A stretch of DNA of 37,392 nucleotides, from the NCBI RefSeq assembly GCF_023913775.1, contig NZ_JAMXAX010000048.1, positions 1 to 37,392 on the forward strand, read 5' to 3'. Source of the DNA: Acidovorax facilis (lineage in GTDB: Bacteria > Pseudomonadota > Gammaproteobacteria > Burkholderiales > Burkholderiaceae_C). Position numbers and translations under genes: made by a program. The notes under the pieces are model-generated. The model was not told where the DNA came from. It worked only from the letters and a program-made list of their open reading frames with translations, and searched no databases. Each line of letters begins with the position of its first letter. Position 1 is the stretch's first letter. Positions 1-8,053 of this stretch are shown here, in pieces.

Positions 1-128
1 CCTGCCAGCGGCTCGCCATCACGCAGGCCCTGGCACTTCACCAGGGCAACTGGGCCCAGGCCGCGCGTGCGCTGGAGGTGGACGCGAGCAACCTGCACAA
101 GCTGGCGCGCAGGCTGGGCATCAAATAG
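1..128 (+). CDS. norR: NorR-type sigma54 activator, C-terminal end (partial)
   Basis: Only the last 41 codons are in the window, read in the frame of codon 3-5 and ending with TAG at 126-128. They encode a Fis-type helix-turn-helix: an Ala-rich helix followed by [10 protein letters not shown] and then [12 protein letters not shown] at the very end. In sigma54-dependent activators this is the DNA-binding domain. The ending with NLH-x-LA-x-RLG-x-K is typical of NorR, the nitric-oxide-responsive activator. The GAF sensor and AAA+ domains would lie upstream of base 1, so assignment to NorR rather than another NtrC-like protein is an inference from the tail only. The downstream genes on this strand look unrelated. 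Confidence 0.6.
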   Translation, partial: CQRLAITQALALHQGNWAQAARALEVDASNLHKLARRLGIK

Positions 129-239
129 GAGCGATTCACAAACTCCCCTGGCGCCGTTGTTCCGTCTTGTCGTACCGCTGATGCTGCCTGCGACGAAAGG
201 CCTGGCCAGGGCGCTGAGCTGAGTTTTGTGAGCCGCTCC
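128..239. repeat. 112-bp imperfect palindrome behind norR
   Basis: GGAGCG (128-133) pairs with CGCTCC (234-239), TCACAAA (136-142) with TTTGTGA (225-231), CTC (143-145) with GAG (221-223) and CCCTGGC (146-152) with GCCAGGG (205-211). The arms thus fold continuously with a 2-bp mismatch and a one-base bulge. The structure starts on the last base of the norR stop codon. There is no T-run after it, so it is not a plain intrinsic terminator; it could be a small non-coding mobile element or a transcript-end hairpin. Confidence 0.6.
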
Positions 240-250
240 GAGCAACTTCA

Positions 251-300
251 AAAATGATAGCTTTTAGCGCTTTCCAGATAAGCGCTAGCGGCGTATTTGA
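251..300 (+). repeat. Dispersed palindrome, copy A
   Basis: Contains TGATAGC followed by the stem TAGCGCTT (265-272) / AAGCGCTA (280-287) with a 7-base loop. It is one of six related copies in the window (others near 12091, 19471, 26650, 29430 and 34521). It lies about 55 bp before the ilvA start codon, so it may sit in the promoter or 5' leader of ilvA. Confidence 0.7.
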
Positions 301-355
301 TGCCAAATCACACATCGTCGGCCCCCTGCGAACGCCGCTGCGCCACAATCGGCCC

Positions 356-1555
356 ATGCTGACCCTTCAAGACATACGTGATGCCGCCACCCGCCTACAA
401 GGCCACGTGCTGGACACTCCCTGCGTTGAATCCAAAACGCTTTCGCAAATCGTGGGCGCGCAGGTGTTTCTCAAGTTCGAGAACCTGCAATTCACCGCCT
501 CGTTCAAGGAACGCGGCGCCTGCAACCGGCTCACGCTGCTGACGGACGCTGAGCGCGCACGCGGCGTGGTGGCCATGAGTGCGGGCAACCATGCGCAGGG
601 CGTGGCCTACCACGCGCAGCGACTGGGCCTGCGCGCCGTGATCGTGATGCCGCGTTTTACCCCCGGCGTGAAAGTGGAGCGCACGCGCGGTTTTGGTGCC
701 GAGGTGGTGCTGCATGGCGACACGCTGGAAGAAGCTCGCGCCCACGCCTACGCGCTGGCCGATGCGCAGGGCTTGACCTTTGTGCACCCGTATGACGATG
801 AGGGCGTGGCCGCCGGCCAGGGCACGCTGGGCCTGGAGATGCTGCAGGCCGTACCCGACCTGGACACGCTGGTGATCGCCGTGGGCGGCGGCGGGCTGAT
901 CTCGGGCGTGGCCACGGCGGCCAAGGCACTCAAGCCCGGCATCGAGATCATCGGTGTGCAGACCATGCGGTTCCCCGCCATGGTGAACGCCGTCAAAGGA
1001 ACAAGCCATCCACAGGGCACATCCACCATCGCCGAAGGCATTGCCGTGGGCACGCCAGGCAAGATCACACAGGAGATCGTGAAGCGCCTGGTGGACGACC
1101 TGGTACTGGTGGACGAGGGTGACATCGAGCAGGCAGTGCTGATGCTGCTGGAGATCGAAAAGACCCTGGTCGAGGGCGCTGGTGCTGCGGGCCTGGCTGC
1201 GCTGGTGCGCTACCCCGAGCGCTTCAAGGGCAAGCGCGTAGGCCTGGTGCTGTGTGGCGGCAACATCGACCCGCTGCTGCTGGCTGCGATCATCGAGCGC
1301 GGCATGGTGCGCTCGGGGCGCCTGGCGCGCATCAAGGTCAGCGCGCGCGATGTGCCCGGCGTGCTGGCGCGCATTACCGCCACCGTGGCCGACGCGGGCG
1401 CCAACATTGAGGAGGTGCACCACCAGCGCGCCTTCACCATGCTGGCCGCGCAGAACGTGGAGATCGAACTGGTGCTGCAAACCCGGGGCAAGACCCATGT
1501 GGATGAGGTGCTGACGCAGTTGCGCACGGCGGGCATGCAGGCCGATCTGATCTGA
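356..1555 (+). CDS. ilvA: Threonine ammonia-lyase, biosynthetic type with C-terminal ACT domain
   Basis: A 399-residue fold-type II PLP enzyme that deaminates L-threonine to 2-oxobutanoate, the first step toward isoleucine. The PLP lysine is K51 in SFKERGA, followed by the SAGNHAQGVAY loop. The phosphate-binding AVGGGGLISG lies near residues 178-187. The last 70 or so residues, starting near VSARDVPGVLARI, form an ACT-like domain, the usual site of amino-acid feedback control. The length fits the short, single-ACT type. The ATG at 356 was chosen because MLTLQDIRDAA matches the family N-terminus; the in-frame ATG at 254 lies in repeat copy A. No good Shine-Dalgarno is seen. Catabolic TdcB-like use cannot be excluded from sequence alone. 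Confidence 0.88.
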   Translation: MLTLQDIRDAATRLQGHVLDTPCVESKTLSQIVGAQVFLKFENLQFTASFKERGACNRLTLLTDAERARGVVAMSAGNHAQGVAYHAQRLGLRAVIVMPRFTPGVKVERTRGFGAEVVLHGDTLEEARAHAYALADAQGLTFVHPYDDEGVAAGQGTLGLEMLQAVPDLDTLVIAVGGGGLISGVATAAKALKPGIEIIGVQTMRFPAMVNAVKGTSHPQGTSTIAEGIAVGTPGKITQEIVKRLVDDLVLVDEGDIEQAVLMLLEIEKTLVEGAGAAGLAALVRYPERFKGKRVGLVLCGGNIDPLLLAAIIERGMVRSGRLARIKVSARDVPGVLARITATVADAGANIEEVHHQRAFTMLAAQNVEIELVLQTRGKTHVDEVLTQLRTAGMQADLI

Positions 1556-1631
1556 GGGACAGCAGGGTTTTGCGCCCTGAAGGGACAGTCGCAGCTAGAA
1601 TTGCGCAAGTTTTAAGCATCTGGAGCCCACC

Positions 1632-1778
1632 ATGTCTGACCACAACACCTCGCACGCCCCTGAAACGCACTCGGCAGACGCCGTTGAAAACGTGGTGCCG
1701 CTCATGCCCGTGGTGCTGCCCGTGGTTGGCGGCATCATGATGTTCTTGCTGGCATTCATTGCCGTGACAATGGCCTGA
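1632..1778 (+). CDS. Small single-pass membrane protein, 48 residues
   Basis: An ATG at 1632 preceded by TGGAG opens a 48-codon frame ending in TGA at 1776-1778. The first 20 residues are polar, with several His, Glu and Asp, and the rest is one hydrophobic segment beginning VVPLMPVVLPVVGG and ending in MA. This looks like a small inner-membrane protein with one helix. I do not recognise a family. It is followed closely by a strong intrinsic terminator at 1805-1829, which supports it as a separate short transcription unit. Function unknown; it could be a small subunit or modulator of a membrane complex, but nothing nearby indicates which. Confidence 0.6.
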   Translation: MSDHNTSHAPETHSADAVENVVPLMPVVLPVVGGIMMFLLAFIAVTMA

Positions 1779-1804
1779 TTGCCCTGCGCTGGCATGTCAC
1801 CCGA

Positions 1805-1829
1805 AGCCCCGCACAGCGGGGCTTTTTTT
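1805..1829 (+). terminator. Rho-independent terminator of the small membrane protein gene
   Basis: Perfect 8-bp stem AGCCCCGC (1805-1812) / GCGGGGCT (1816-1823), 3-base loop ACA, followed directly by a run of seven T. Confidence 0.9.
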
Positions 1830-1874
1830 CGTCCCGCACCACCCCCCTTATCCCCGTCTGACCTGGAGAACCGC

Positions 1875-2585
1875 ATGAGACCCGGACACGCACTCGTTTT
1901 ATTTTCCGGCGGTCAGGACTCCACGACCTGCTTGGCCTGGGCGCTGGAGAACTTTGCCCACGTGGAAACCATCGGCTTTGACTACGGCCAGCGCCACCAC
2001 ATCGAGCTGCAGGCACGGCAGACGGTGCTGTCATCGCTGCGTGCGCAGTTCCCGCACTGGGCGGCCAAGCTGGGGGACGACCACATGCTCGACCTGGCGG
2101 TGCTGGGCCACATCAGTGACACAGCGCTGACCAGCGACACCGAAATCCAGATGACCGCTGCCGGCCTGCCCAACACCTTTGTGCCGGGGCGCAACCTGCT
2201 GTTCTTCCAGCTGGCGGCTGCCGTGGGCTACCGGCGGGGCCTGCACACCCTGGTGGGCGGCATGTGCGAGACCGATTTTTCGGGCTACCCCGATTGCCGC
2301 GACGACACGCTCAAGGCGCTGCAGGTGGCGGTGTCACTGGGCATGGGCCAGCGTTTCACCTTCGACACACCGCTGATGTGGCTGGACAAGGCCGAGACCT
2401 GGGAACTGGCCCGGACCCTCGGTGGGCAAGCACTGGTCGATCTGATCGTGAACGACTCGCACACCTGCTACCACGGTGTGCGCGACACGCTGCATGTCTG
2501 GGGATACGGCTGTGGCACGTGCCCCGCCTGCGCACTGCGCAGGAGCGGCTACGAACGGTGGAAGGGCGGTTCGGCCAGCCTTTGA
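1875..2585 (+). CDS. queC: 7-cyano-7-deazaguanine synthase
   Basis: A 236-residue QueC, the ATP-dependent enzyme that converts 7-carboxy-7-deazaguanine plus ammonia into preQ0 in queuosine biosynthesis. The ATP-pyrophosphatase P-loop SGGQDS is at residues 11-16. The C-terminal zinc site is complete: Cys198, then Cys213, Cys216 and Cys219 in the CGTCPAC motif. The ATG at 1875 has a GGAGAA ribosome site 4 bases upstream and gives the family's usual length; the reading frame stays open further upstream but across a terminator. No queD, queE or queF is adjacent. It is downstream of the small membrane protein but separated from it by a terminator. Confidence 0.95.
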   Translation: MRPGHALVLFSGGQDSTTCLAWALENFAHVETIGFDYGQRHHIELQARQTVLSSLRAQFPHWAAKLGDDHMLDLAVLGHISDTALTSDTEIQMTAAGLPNTFVPGRNLLFFQLAAAVGYRRGLHTLVGGMCETDFSGYPDCRDDTLKALQVAVSLGMGQRFTFDTPLMWLDKAETWELARTLGGQALVDLIVNDSHTCYHGVRDTLHVWGYGCGTCPACALRRSGYERWKGGSASL

Positions 2586-2773
2586 TGCGAGGGAGCGGAC
2601 AAATCCATGCATAACCTCATGTTTTTTTTGCATGGTTTTGGCCCCTGTCTGACAGACAAAAGGGCGGCAGGTTCATAAAATTGACATCCCAGCCGACCCG
2701 CGGAATCCGTGGAACTAGCCTCCACCCGTGGGGCTGACACACGCTCCCGCCCGCCGACTGAGCACGAAAGCCG

Positions 2774-2851
2774 TTTTTTCAAAGGCAGCGCTCAGCACCG
2801 CAACTGCGCCAGGCCTCGCCGTGACCCGCCCGGTCCGCTTCCTTTGAAAAA
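2774..2851. promoter_or_regulatory. Inverted repeat in the pckG leader
   Basis: TTTTTTCAAAGG (2774-2785) is complementary to CCTTTGAAAAA (2841-2851), and CGTTTTTTCAA recurs once more at 2852-2862. The arms are about 55 bases apart and the second one ends about 28 bases before the pckG start. It could be a regulator-binding pair or a leader hairpin. Which regulator is involved cannot be told from sequence. Confidence 0.35.
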
Positions 2852-2878
2852 CGTTTTTTCAACTTAGGAAGCTCCCCG

Positions 2879-4750
2879 ATGAACGCACCCACGATGCAGG
2901 GCCTGAACCTCAACGCCCCCGCTTACGTCAAAAACGCCCGGCTGCTTGCCTGGGTGGCCGACATGGCCGCCCTGTGCAAACCCGACACCATTTACTGGTG
3001 CGATGGCTCCAAGGAAGAGTACGACCGCCTGTGCCAGCAGCTGGTCGATGCCGGCACCTTCAAGAAGCTCAACCCCGCCAAGCGCCCCGGCAGCTTCCTG
3101 GCCTGGTCCGATCCATCGGACGTGGCCCGCGTGGAAGACCGCACCTACATCTGCTCGGCCACCAAGGAAGACGCTGGCCCCACCAACAACTGGATGGCTC
3201 CCGCCGAAATGCGCGCCACGCTTCAGCCCCTGTTTGACGGCTGCATGAAGGGCCGCACCATGTACGTGGTGCCCTTCAGCATGGGCCCGCTGGGCAGCCA
3301 CATCGCCCACATCGGCGTGGAACTCACCGACAGCGCCTATGTGGCCGTGAACCAGCGCCTGATGACCCGCATGGGCAAGGCCGCGTACGACGTGCTGGGC
3401 GTGGAAGGCGAGTTCGTTCCCTGCATGCACACGGTGGGCGCCCCCCTGGCCGACGGCGAGAAGGACACGACGAGCTGGCCTTGCAACCCCAAGGTCAAGT
3501 ACATCGTCCACTACCCAGAAACGCGCGAAATCTGGTCCTACGGCTCGGGCTACGGCGGCAACGCGCTGCTGGGCAAGAAGTGCCTGGCCCTGCGCATCGC
3601 GTCCACGATGGGCCGTGACCAGGGCTGGTTGGCCGAACACATGCTCATCCTGGGCGTGACCAACCCCCAAGGCAAGAAATACCACGTGGCAGCGGCCTTC
3701 CCCAGCGCCTGCGGCAAGACCAACTTCTCGATGCTGGTGCCGCCCGAGGCGGGCTTTGCCGGCTGGAAGGTCACCACCATCGGTGACGATATCGCCTGGA
3801 TCAAGCCCCATGCCGACGGCAAGATGTACGCCATCAACCCCGAGGCGGGTTACTTTGGCGTGGCCCCCGGCACCAACATGCACACCAACCCCAACTGCAT
3901 GCGCAGCCTGGACAAGGACGTGATCTTCACCAACGTGGCCCTGACGGACGACGGTGACGTGTGGTGGGAAGGCATGGAAAAGGACACCGGCAAGCTGCCG
4001 GACCATCTGATCGACTGGCAAGGCAAGGACTGGACGCCCCAGATCGCCAAGGAAACCGGCGCCAAGGCCGCCCACCCCAACTCGCGCTTCACGGTGGCTG
4101 CCACCAACAACCCTGCGCTCGACCCCCAGTGGGACGATGCCAATGGCGTGCCAATTGATGCCTTCATCTTCGGCGGCCGCCGCTCCACCACCGTGCCGCT
4201 GGTGACCGAAGCCCGCACCTGGACGGAAGGCGTGTACATGGCTGCCACCATGGGCTCTGAAACCACCGCTGCCGCCTTCGGCGCCCAAGGCGTGGTGCGC
4301 CGCGACCCCTTCGCCATGCTGCCGTTCTGCGGCTACAACATGAGCGACTACTTCCAGCACTGGCTGAACATGGAAGGCCAAATCGCCGCCACCGGCAAGG
4401 CGCTGCCCAAGGTGTTCTGCGTAAACTGGTTCCGCAAGGACGAAGCCGGCAAGTTCGTCTGGCCGGGTTATGGCGACAACATGCGCGTGCTCAAGTGGAT
4501 GATCGACCGCATTGAAGGCCAGGCCCAAGGCCAGGAAACCATGTTCGGTGTGGCTCCGCAGTACGCCGAAATCAACTGGACGGGGCTGGATTTCAATGCC
4601 CAGCAGTTTGCTGCCGTGACCAGCATCGACAAGGCCGCCTGGGCCGATGAGTTCAAGCTGCACGATGCCCACTTTGAGCAGTTGGCTTACCACCTGCCCC
4701 CGGCTTTGCTCGCTACCAAGGCTGCGCTCGAAAAGCGCCTGGCAAGCTGA
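2879..4750 (+). CDS. pckG: Phosphoenolpyruvate carboxykinase (GTP)
   Basis: A 623-residue GTP-dependent PEPCK that decarboxylates and phosphorylates oxaloacetate to phosphoenolpyruvate, the entry to gluconeogenesis. The kinase P-loop with its family-specific cysteine, [12 protein letters not shown], lies near residues 274-285. The metal and GTP-site segments IGDDIAWI and [12 protein letters not shown] are also present. The length is that of the GTP family, not the shorter ATP-dependent PckA. The start has a GGAAG ribosome site. It is monocistronic: a strong terminator follows. A 293-bp leader region upstream contains an inverted repeat (2774-2851) that may be regulatory. Confidence 0.97.
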   Translation: MNAPTMQGLNLNAPAYVKNARLLAWVADMAALCKPDTIYWCDGSKEEYDRLCQQLVDAGTFKKLNPAKRPGSFLAWSDPSDVARVEDRTYICSATKEDAGPTNNWMAPAEMRATLQPLFDGCMKGRTMYVVPFSMGPLGSHIAHIGVELTDSAYVAVNQRLMTRMGKAAYDVLGVEGEFVPCMHTVGAPLADGEKDTTSWPCNPKVKYIVHYPETREIWSYGSGYGGNALLGKKCLALRIASTMGRDQGWLAEHMLILGVTNPQGKKYHVAAAFPSACGKTNFSMLVPPEAGFAGWKVTTIGDDIAWIKPHADGKMYAINPEAGYFGVAPGTNMHTNPNCMRSLDKDVIFTNVALTDDGDVWWEGMEKDTGKLPDHLIDWQGKDWTPQIAKETGAKAAHPNSRFTVAATNNPALDPQWDDANGVPIDAFIFGGRRSTTVPLVTEARTWTEGVYMAATMGSETTAAAFGAQGVVRRDPFAMLPFCGYNMSDYFQHWLNMEGQIAATGKALPKVFCVNWFRKDEAGKFVWPGYGDNMRVLKWMIDRIEGQAQGQETMFGVAPQYAEINWTGLDFNAQQFAAVTSIDKAAWADEFKLHDAHFEQLAYHLPPALLATKAALEKRLAS

Positions 4751-4774
4751 TTCCCGGATCTTCTCAGTCCTGAC

Positions 4775-4810
4775 AACCGCCCCTTCTGAAAAGGAGGGGC
4801 GGTTTTTTTT
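4775..4810 (+). terminator. Rho-independent terminator of pckG
   Basis: Stem CCGCCCCT (4777-4784) / AGGGGCGG (4795-4802), extended by AA/TT, followed by eight T (4803-4810). Confidence 0.92.
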
Positions 4811-4860
4811 GCGCTTATGGATGCGGATACTGGATCAGCGCGATCTGTCCCGCGGCCATG

Positions 4861-4893
4861 AAAAAAGCCGTGGCGAACACTCGCCACGGCTTC
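4861..4893 (-). terminator. Rho-independent terminator for the minus-strand membrane protein gene
   Basis: Perfect 12-bp stem AAGCCGTGGCGA (4865-4876) / TCGCCACGGCTT (4881-4892) with loop ACAC. On the minus strand it is followed by a T-run (A-run 4861-4866 on plus). With the pckG terminator it separates the two convergent genes. Confidence 0.88.
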
Positions 4894-4934
4894 AAAAAAT
4901 CCGATCACTGCACGGCGGACCGTGCATCCTCTTC

Positions 4935-5375
4935 TCAGTAGTACTTGCGGATGTCTTCCACAGTGGCAATGCCCATGGCGTGGTTCAGTTCGGCCATGAT
5001 GCGGGGGTCCTTCACAGCAACTTGCCAAGTACGCTCGTCGTCCGCAGCGCGGCGGCGGGCTTCGGCCCAGCCGAGGGCGGCCACACGCAGGGCAGCACCG
5101 GCACGGCGTGCGGGGGCGGTCAGCAAAGCCAGGGCCGCAAAGGCGACCAGCCACAGCACCATCCACGCCGCGAGCAGGTGGCCTTCGCTCCAGGTGTCGA
5201 TGACCTGGTTGGCCACTACCAGCAAGGCCGATACCACGGCCGCGAGCAGAAGGGTGGCAGCGCCACGGGCGCCATCAAAGTTGGCGGCTACGCTCTTGAG
5301 GGCGGCAGCGGCATTTTCGGCGCGGACAACGCCGGGGTGTTCGGTGGGGTACTCAACGTGTGCAAAGCTGGTCAT
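4935..5375 (-). CDS. Small inner-membrane protein, unknown function
   Basis: 146 residues, starting at an ATG at 5375 with a GGGAAA ribosome site. Two hydrophobic segments, about residues 38-56 and 66-85, suggest a membrane hairpin. An Ala/Arg-rich segment and a polar tail follow: DERTWQVAVKDPRIMAEL, then a Tyr-Tyr terminus. I do not recognise a named family. The gene is divergent from the LysR gene at 5502 across a 126-bp AT-rich gap holding three dyads, so it is the likely target of that regulator. It ends at its own terminator. Function unknown. Confidence 0.8.
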   Translation of the reverse strand: MTSFAHVEYPTEHPGVVRAENAAAALKSVAANFDGARGAATLLLAAVVSALLVVANQVIDTWSEGHLLAAWMVLWLVAFAALALLTAPARRAGAALRVAALGWAEARRRAADDERTWQVAVKDPRIMAELNHAMGIATVEDIRKYY

Positions 5376-5431
5376 TTCGGTTTCCCTTTTCTAACGCTTG
5401 TGGCGAGATTGCCGGGCGATGGGGTGATATT

Positions 5432-5496
5432 AGGGTTTACCCTTTGCATGTTCAAGTTTATATTTTGAATCATTGATATTCATATTGATGATGAAT
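5432..5496. promoter_or_regulatory. Divergent promoter region with LysR-type dyads
   Basis: The AT-rich gap between the membrane protein and the LysR gene contains AGGGT-N2-ACCCT (5432-5443), TTCAA-N9-TTGAA (5451-5469) and ATTCAT-N7-ATGAAT (5478-5496). The last two fit the T-N11-A layout of LysR-family sites. Binding by the adjacent regulator is inferred from position. Confidence 0.5.
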
Positions 5497-5501
5497 TGAC
5501 C

Positions 5502-6461
5502 ATGACACCCTTGAACTTCCGCTCCTTGGACCTGAACCTGCTGCGTGTTTTCGACGAGGTCATGGCCGAGCGCAGCCTCACACGCGCAGCGCACAAGCTG
5601 TCCGTCACCCAGCCTGCCGTGAGCAACGCCATGCGACGCCTGCGCGATGTGCTGGGGGATGAGTTGGTGGTGCGCAGCGGCCAGGGCGTGGAGCCCACTG
5701 CGCGTGCGCTGGCCCTGTGGCCCCCTGTGCGCGAGGCCCTGGCCCACCTGCAGGAATCCCTGGCGCCGGGACACTTTGAGCCCGCTACGGCCGAATCCAC
5801 CTTTGTGCTGGCCATGGCCGATGCCACGGCCGCCACCCTGGTACCGGCCCTGGTCGAAATCATCGAGAGGGAGGCTCCCGGCATTTCGATCCGGGTATTG
5901 CCCCTGACCACGCGCGACCCCCGCCGCCTGCTGGACGAAGAGGCGGCCGACATGGCGGTGGGCTATTTCCCTGCGGTGCTGGCAGACCTGACCGCCCGCG
6001 CGCAATCCGGGGGCGCAGTGGCCTTTGAGAGCCGCCGCCTGTACGACGGCGAATACGTGTGCGTGATGCGGCAAGGCCACCCTCTGGCCGATGCACCCCT
6101 GACGCTGGACACCTATTGCGCCGCACGCCACATGCTCGTGAGCTTCTCAGGGCGCCCCTTTGGCTTCATCGACGAGGCCCTGGCATCCCTGGGCCGCGAG
6201 CGCAAGGTGGTGATCACGGTCAACCAGTTCTTCACCGCCGGCCGGGTAGTCTCGGGCTCGGATCTGTTGACGGTGCTGCCCCGCCACTTTGTTCCCGTGA
6301 CCGGTATTGCCGATGCGCTGGTGCAGCGGGCCCTGCCGCTGGACGTGCCGCCCGTGCATGTGGACGCACTCTGGCGCCGGCGTGGACCTCAGCAGGCCGC
6401 GATGACCTGGCTGCTGCACGCCCTGGCGCGCTCAGCGCGCCGGACTTTCCCCGAGGAGTGA
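5502..6461 (+). CDS. LysR-family transcriptional regulator
   Basis: 319 residues. The N-terminal winged helix-turn-helix reads LDLNLLRVFDEVMAERSLTR and then HKLSVTQPAVSNAMRRLR, the LysR DNA-binding domain in its NodD/LeuO-like form (LDLNLL start). The rest is a two-lobe periplasmic-binding-like effector domain. The ATG at 5502 was chosen; an in-frame TTG six bases earlier is possible but less likely. It faces the small membrane protein gene across shared dyads and probably regulates itself and that gene. The effector is unknown. It overlaps nothing, and the metallophosphoesterase follows after 34 bp on the same strand. Confidence 0.88.
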   Translation: MTPLNFRSLDLNLLRVFDEVMAERSLTRAAHKLSVTQPAVSNAMRRLRDVLGDELVVRSGQGVEPTARALALWPPVREALAHLQESLAPGHFEPATAESTFVLAMADATAATLVPALVEIIEREAPGISIRVLPLTTRDPRRLLDEEAADMAVGYFPAVLADLTARAQSGGAVAFESRRLYDGEYVCVMRQGHPLADAPLTLDTYCAARHMLVSFSGRPFGFIDEALASLGRERKVVITVNQFFTAGRVVSGSDLLTVLPRHFVPVTGIADALVQRALPLDVPPVHVDALWRRRGPQQAAMTWLLHALARSARRTFPEE

Positions 6462-6495
6462 GGCGCCCAGCCTGAACCCGTAGACTGCGCTCAGC

Positions 6496-7341
6496 ATGAA
6501 TATCCAGCTTTTGTCCGATCTGCACCTTGAGGCGCATCCCCACTTCGTCCCCGAACCGGCTCCCGGCGCCGATGTGCTGGTGCTTGCTGGCGACGTGGGT
6601 TCCTACCAGGAAGGCTCGCAACTGGGCGACGAAGACTTTGGCCTGGCCCGGTTTTCACCATTGCCCGGGGGTGCAGGCTGGCCCACCCCCGTGCTTTTTG
6701 TGCCCGGCAACCACGAATACGATGCACAGGATTTCGACGCTGCCCACGAGCGGCTGCGCCGCACCTGTGACCGCCTGGGAATCACCTGGCTGGAGCGCGA
6801 GACCGTCGAGCTTCAAGGTGTGCGCTTTGTGGGCACCACACTCTGGAGCGATTTCGATGCACTCGCAGACCATGAAGGCAGCACCGACCTTGGCAGGCGG
6901 CTGAAACTGCGCGACAAGGCCTTTCGTGCAGCGAACTTCTACCTGCGCAAGACGGGCGGCACCCGCCACGCAGAGCCTTTTCTGGCCGAAGCCATGCGCG
7001 ACCACGCACTGGTCTGCCAGCAGTGGCTGGCGCAAGCACTTGCGGTGCATTTTGAAGGCCCCACGGTGGCCGTCACCCACTTTGCACCTAGCCTGCGCAG
7101 TGCCGATCCACGCTACGGACTGGTGCCCGGCACTGCGGGGTTCTGCAACGCCCTGGACAGCTTGTTGCCCCACGCGCAGCTGTGGCTGCACGGCCATCTG
7201 CACGCCCCGAGCGACTACACGGTGCAAGGTTTTCACGGCGACGGCACCCCCTGGCAGTGCCGCGTGGTGGCCAATCCCCTGGGCTATGCGCGCAAAGGCG
7301 AACAGGCGGCTTTCAAGGCGCAATGCTGCATCCCCGTATGA
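6496..7341 (+). CDS. Metallophosphoesterase (calcineurin-like)
   Basis: 281 residues with the complete dinuclear-metal motif set: SDLHLE near residue 7, a GDVG segment near 35, PGNHEYD near 72, and a late GHLHAP near 233-238. These are the metal and phosphate ligands of the calcineurin-like superfamily. The middle contains a helical insert. The substrate (phosphodiester, nucleotide or protein phosphate) cannot be read from sequence. No signal peptide is present, so it is probably cytoplasmic. It lies 34 bp behind the LysR gene and 110 bp before the uspA-like gene, with no terminator between the first two. Confidence 0.88.
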   Translation: MNIQLLSDLHLEAHPHFVPEPAPGADVLVLAGDVGSYQEGSQLGDEDFGLARFSPLPGGAGWPTPVLFVPGNHEYDAQDFDAAHERLRRTCDRLGITWLERETVELQGVRFVGTTLWSDFDALADHEGSTDLGRRLKLRDKAFRAANFYLRKTGGTRHAEPFLAEAMRDHALVCQQWLAQALAVHFEGPTVAVTHFAPSLRSADPRYGLVPGTAGFCNALDSLLPHAQLWLHGHLHAPSDYTVQGFHGDGTPWQCRVVANPLGYARKGEQAAFKAQCCIPV

Positions 7342-7451
7342 TCACGAGACGGGGCTCTGCCGCCCCGCAGCGCAGAAGAAAAACATGACCCAGGTCAAGA
7401 CAACAGAAGTCCGCGCACGGTAGTCTGACCCAACCTTATTCGGAGAACACC

Positions 7452-7874
7452 ATGAACATCCTGCTTGCTGTCGATGGCAGCGCCTACACCAAAAAAATGC
7501 TGGCCTATCTGGCTACCCACGAGGAGCTGCTCGGTGGCAACCACCAGTACACCGCGCTCACCGTGCAGGCCCCGCTGCCGACACGCGCGCGCGCCGCTCT
7601 GGGCAAGGAAGTGGTGGACAGCTACCATGCCGAAGAGGCAGAAAAAATCCTGTCGCCCGTTTGCAAATTCCTGGCGCGCCATGGTGTGGACGCCAAGCGT
7701 GTCGTCAAGGTGGGCGCCGTGGGTGAGAACATCGCCAAGGTGGCTGACAGCGGCAAGTTCGACCTGCTGGTGATGGGCTCCCACGGCCATGGAGCCTTGG
7801 CCACCCTGGTCATGGGCTCGGTTACCACACAGGTGCTGGCCCATTGCAAGGTGCCGTTGCTGATCGTTCGCTAA
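7452..7874 (+). CDS. Universal stress protein, UspA family
   Basis: 140 residues, one Usp domain. The nucleotide-binding signature G-x2-G-x9-G-S is visible in the segment starting GSHGHGALATLVMGS, so this is the ATP-binding subtype rather than the E. coli UspA type. It starts MNILLAVDGS, the usual first strand and Asp. The ATG at 7452 has a CGGAGAA ribosome site. Monocistronic, closed by a strong terminator. These proteins act as dimers in stress survival; the specific trigger is unknown. Confidence 0.93.
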   Translation: MNILLAVDGSAYTKKMLAYLATHEELLGGNHQYTALTVQAPLPTRARAALGKEVVDSYHAEEAEKILSPVCKFLARHGVDAKRVVKVGAVGENIAKVADSGKFDLLVMGSHGHGALATLVMGSVTTQVLAHCKVPLLIVR

Positions 7875-7904
7875 GCCGAACAACAAACAGCCCGGCCCAC
7901 CACC

Positions 7905-7933
7905 AAAGCCCTGCTCCGGCAGGGCTTTTTTTT
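7905..7933 (+). terminator. Rho-independent terminator of the UspA gene
   Basis: Perfect 10-bp stem AAAGCCCTGC (7905-7914) / GCAGGGCTTT (7919-7928), loop TCCG, followed by T to 7933. Confidence 0.92.
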
Positions 7934-7943
7934 GCCCAAATGA

Positions 7944-7999
7944 AACCGATCGGTTACAACATAACTTATTGGTTTACTTAACGACCAATTGGTTATACA
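7944..7999 (+). promoter_or_regulatory. Three tandem operator-like units and promoter upstream of the fasciclin genes
   Basis: Three 12-bp units share the pattern (A/G)AC-N5-GGTT: AACCGATCGGTT (7944-7955, perfect palindrome), AACTTATTGGTT (7963-7974) and GACCAATTGGTT (7983-7994, containing the palindrome ACCAATTGGT). They are spaced 19 and 20 bp, two helical turns. A possible -35 TTGGTT (7969-7974) and -10 TATACA (7994-7999) have a long 19-bp spacer containing the third unit. Such geometry is known for MerR-type promoters, but the regulator is not identified. Confidence 0.5.
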
Positions 8000-8053
8000 T
8001 TCTCGCTGCGCCCATCCTGGCGTGTCATTTCCATCGAAACCGAGGAACGACCC

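Noticed and set aside
395..1498. Minus-strand open frame opposite ilvA
   Set aside because: Antisense shadow; the composition is His/Gln/Ala-rich with no recognisable motif.
2864..4693. Long open frame (609 codons) on the minus strand opposite pckG
   Set aside because: It is the antisense shadow of pckG: high GC in codon position 3 leaves the opposite frame open. The product is His/Gly/Val-rich low complexity with no domain.
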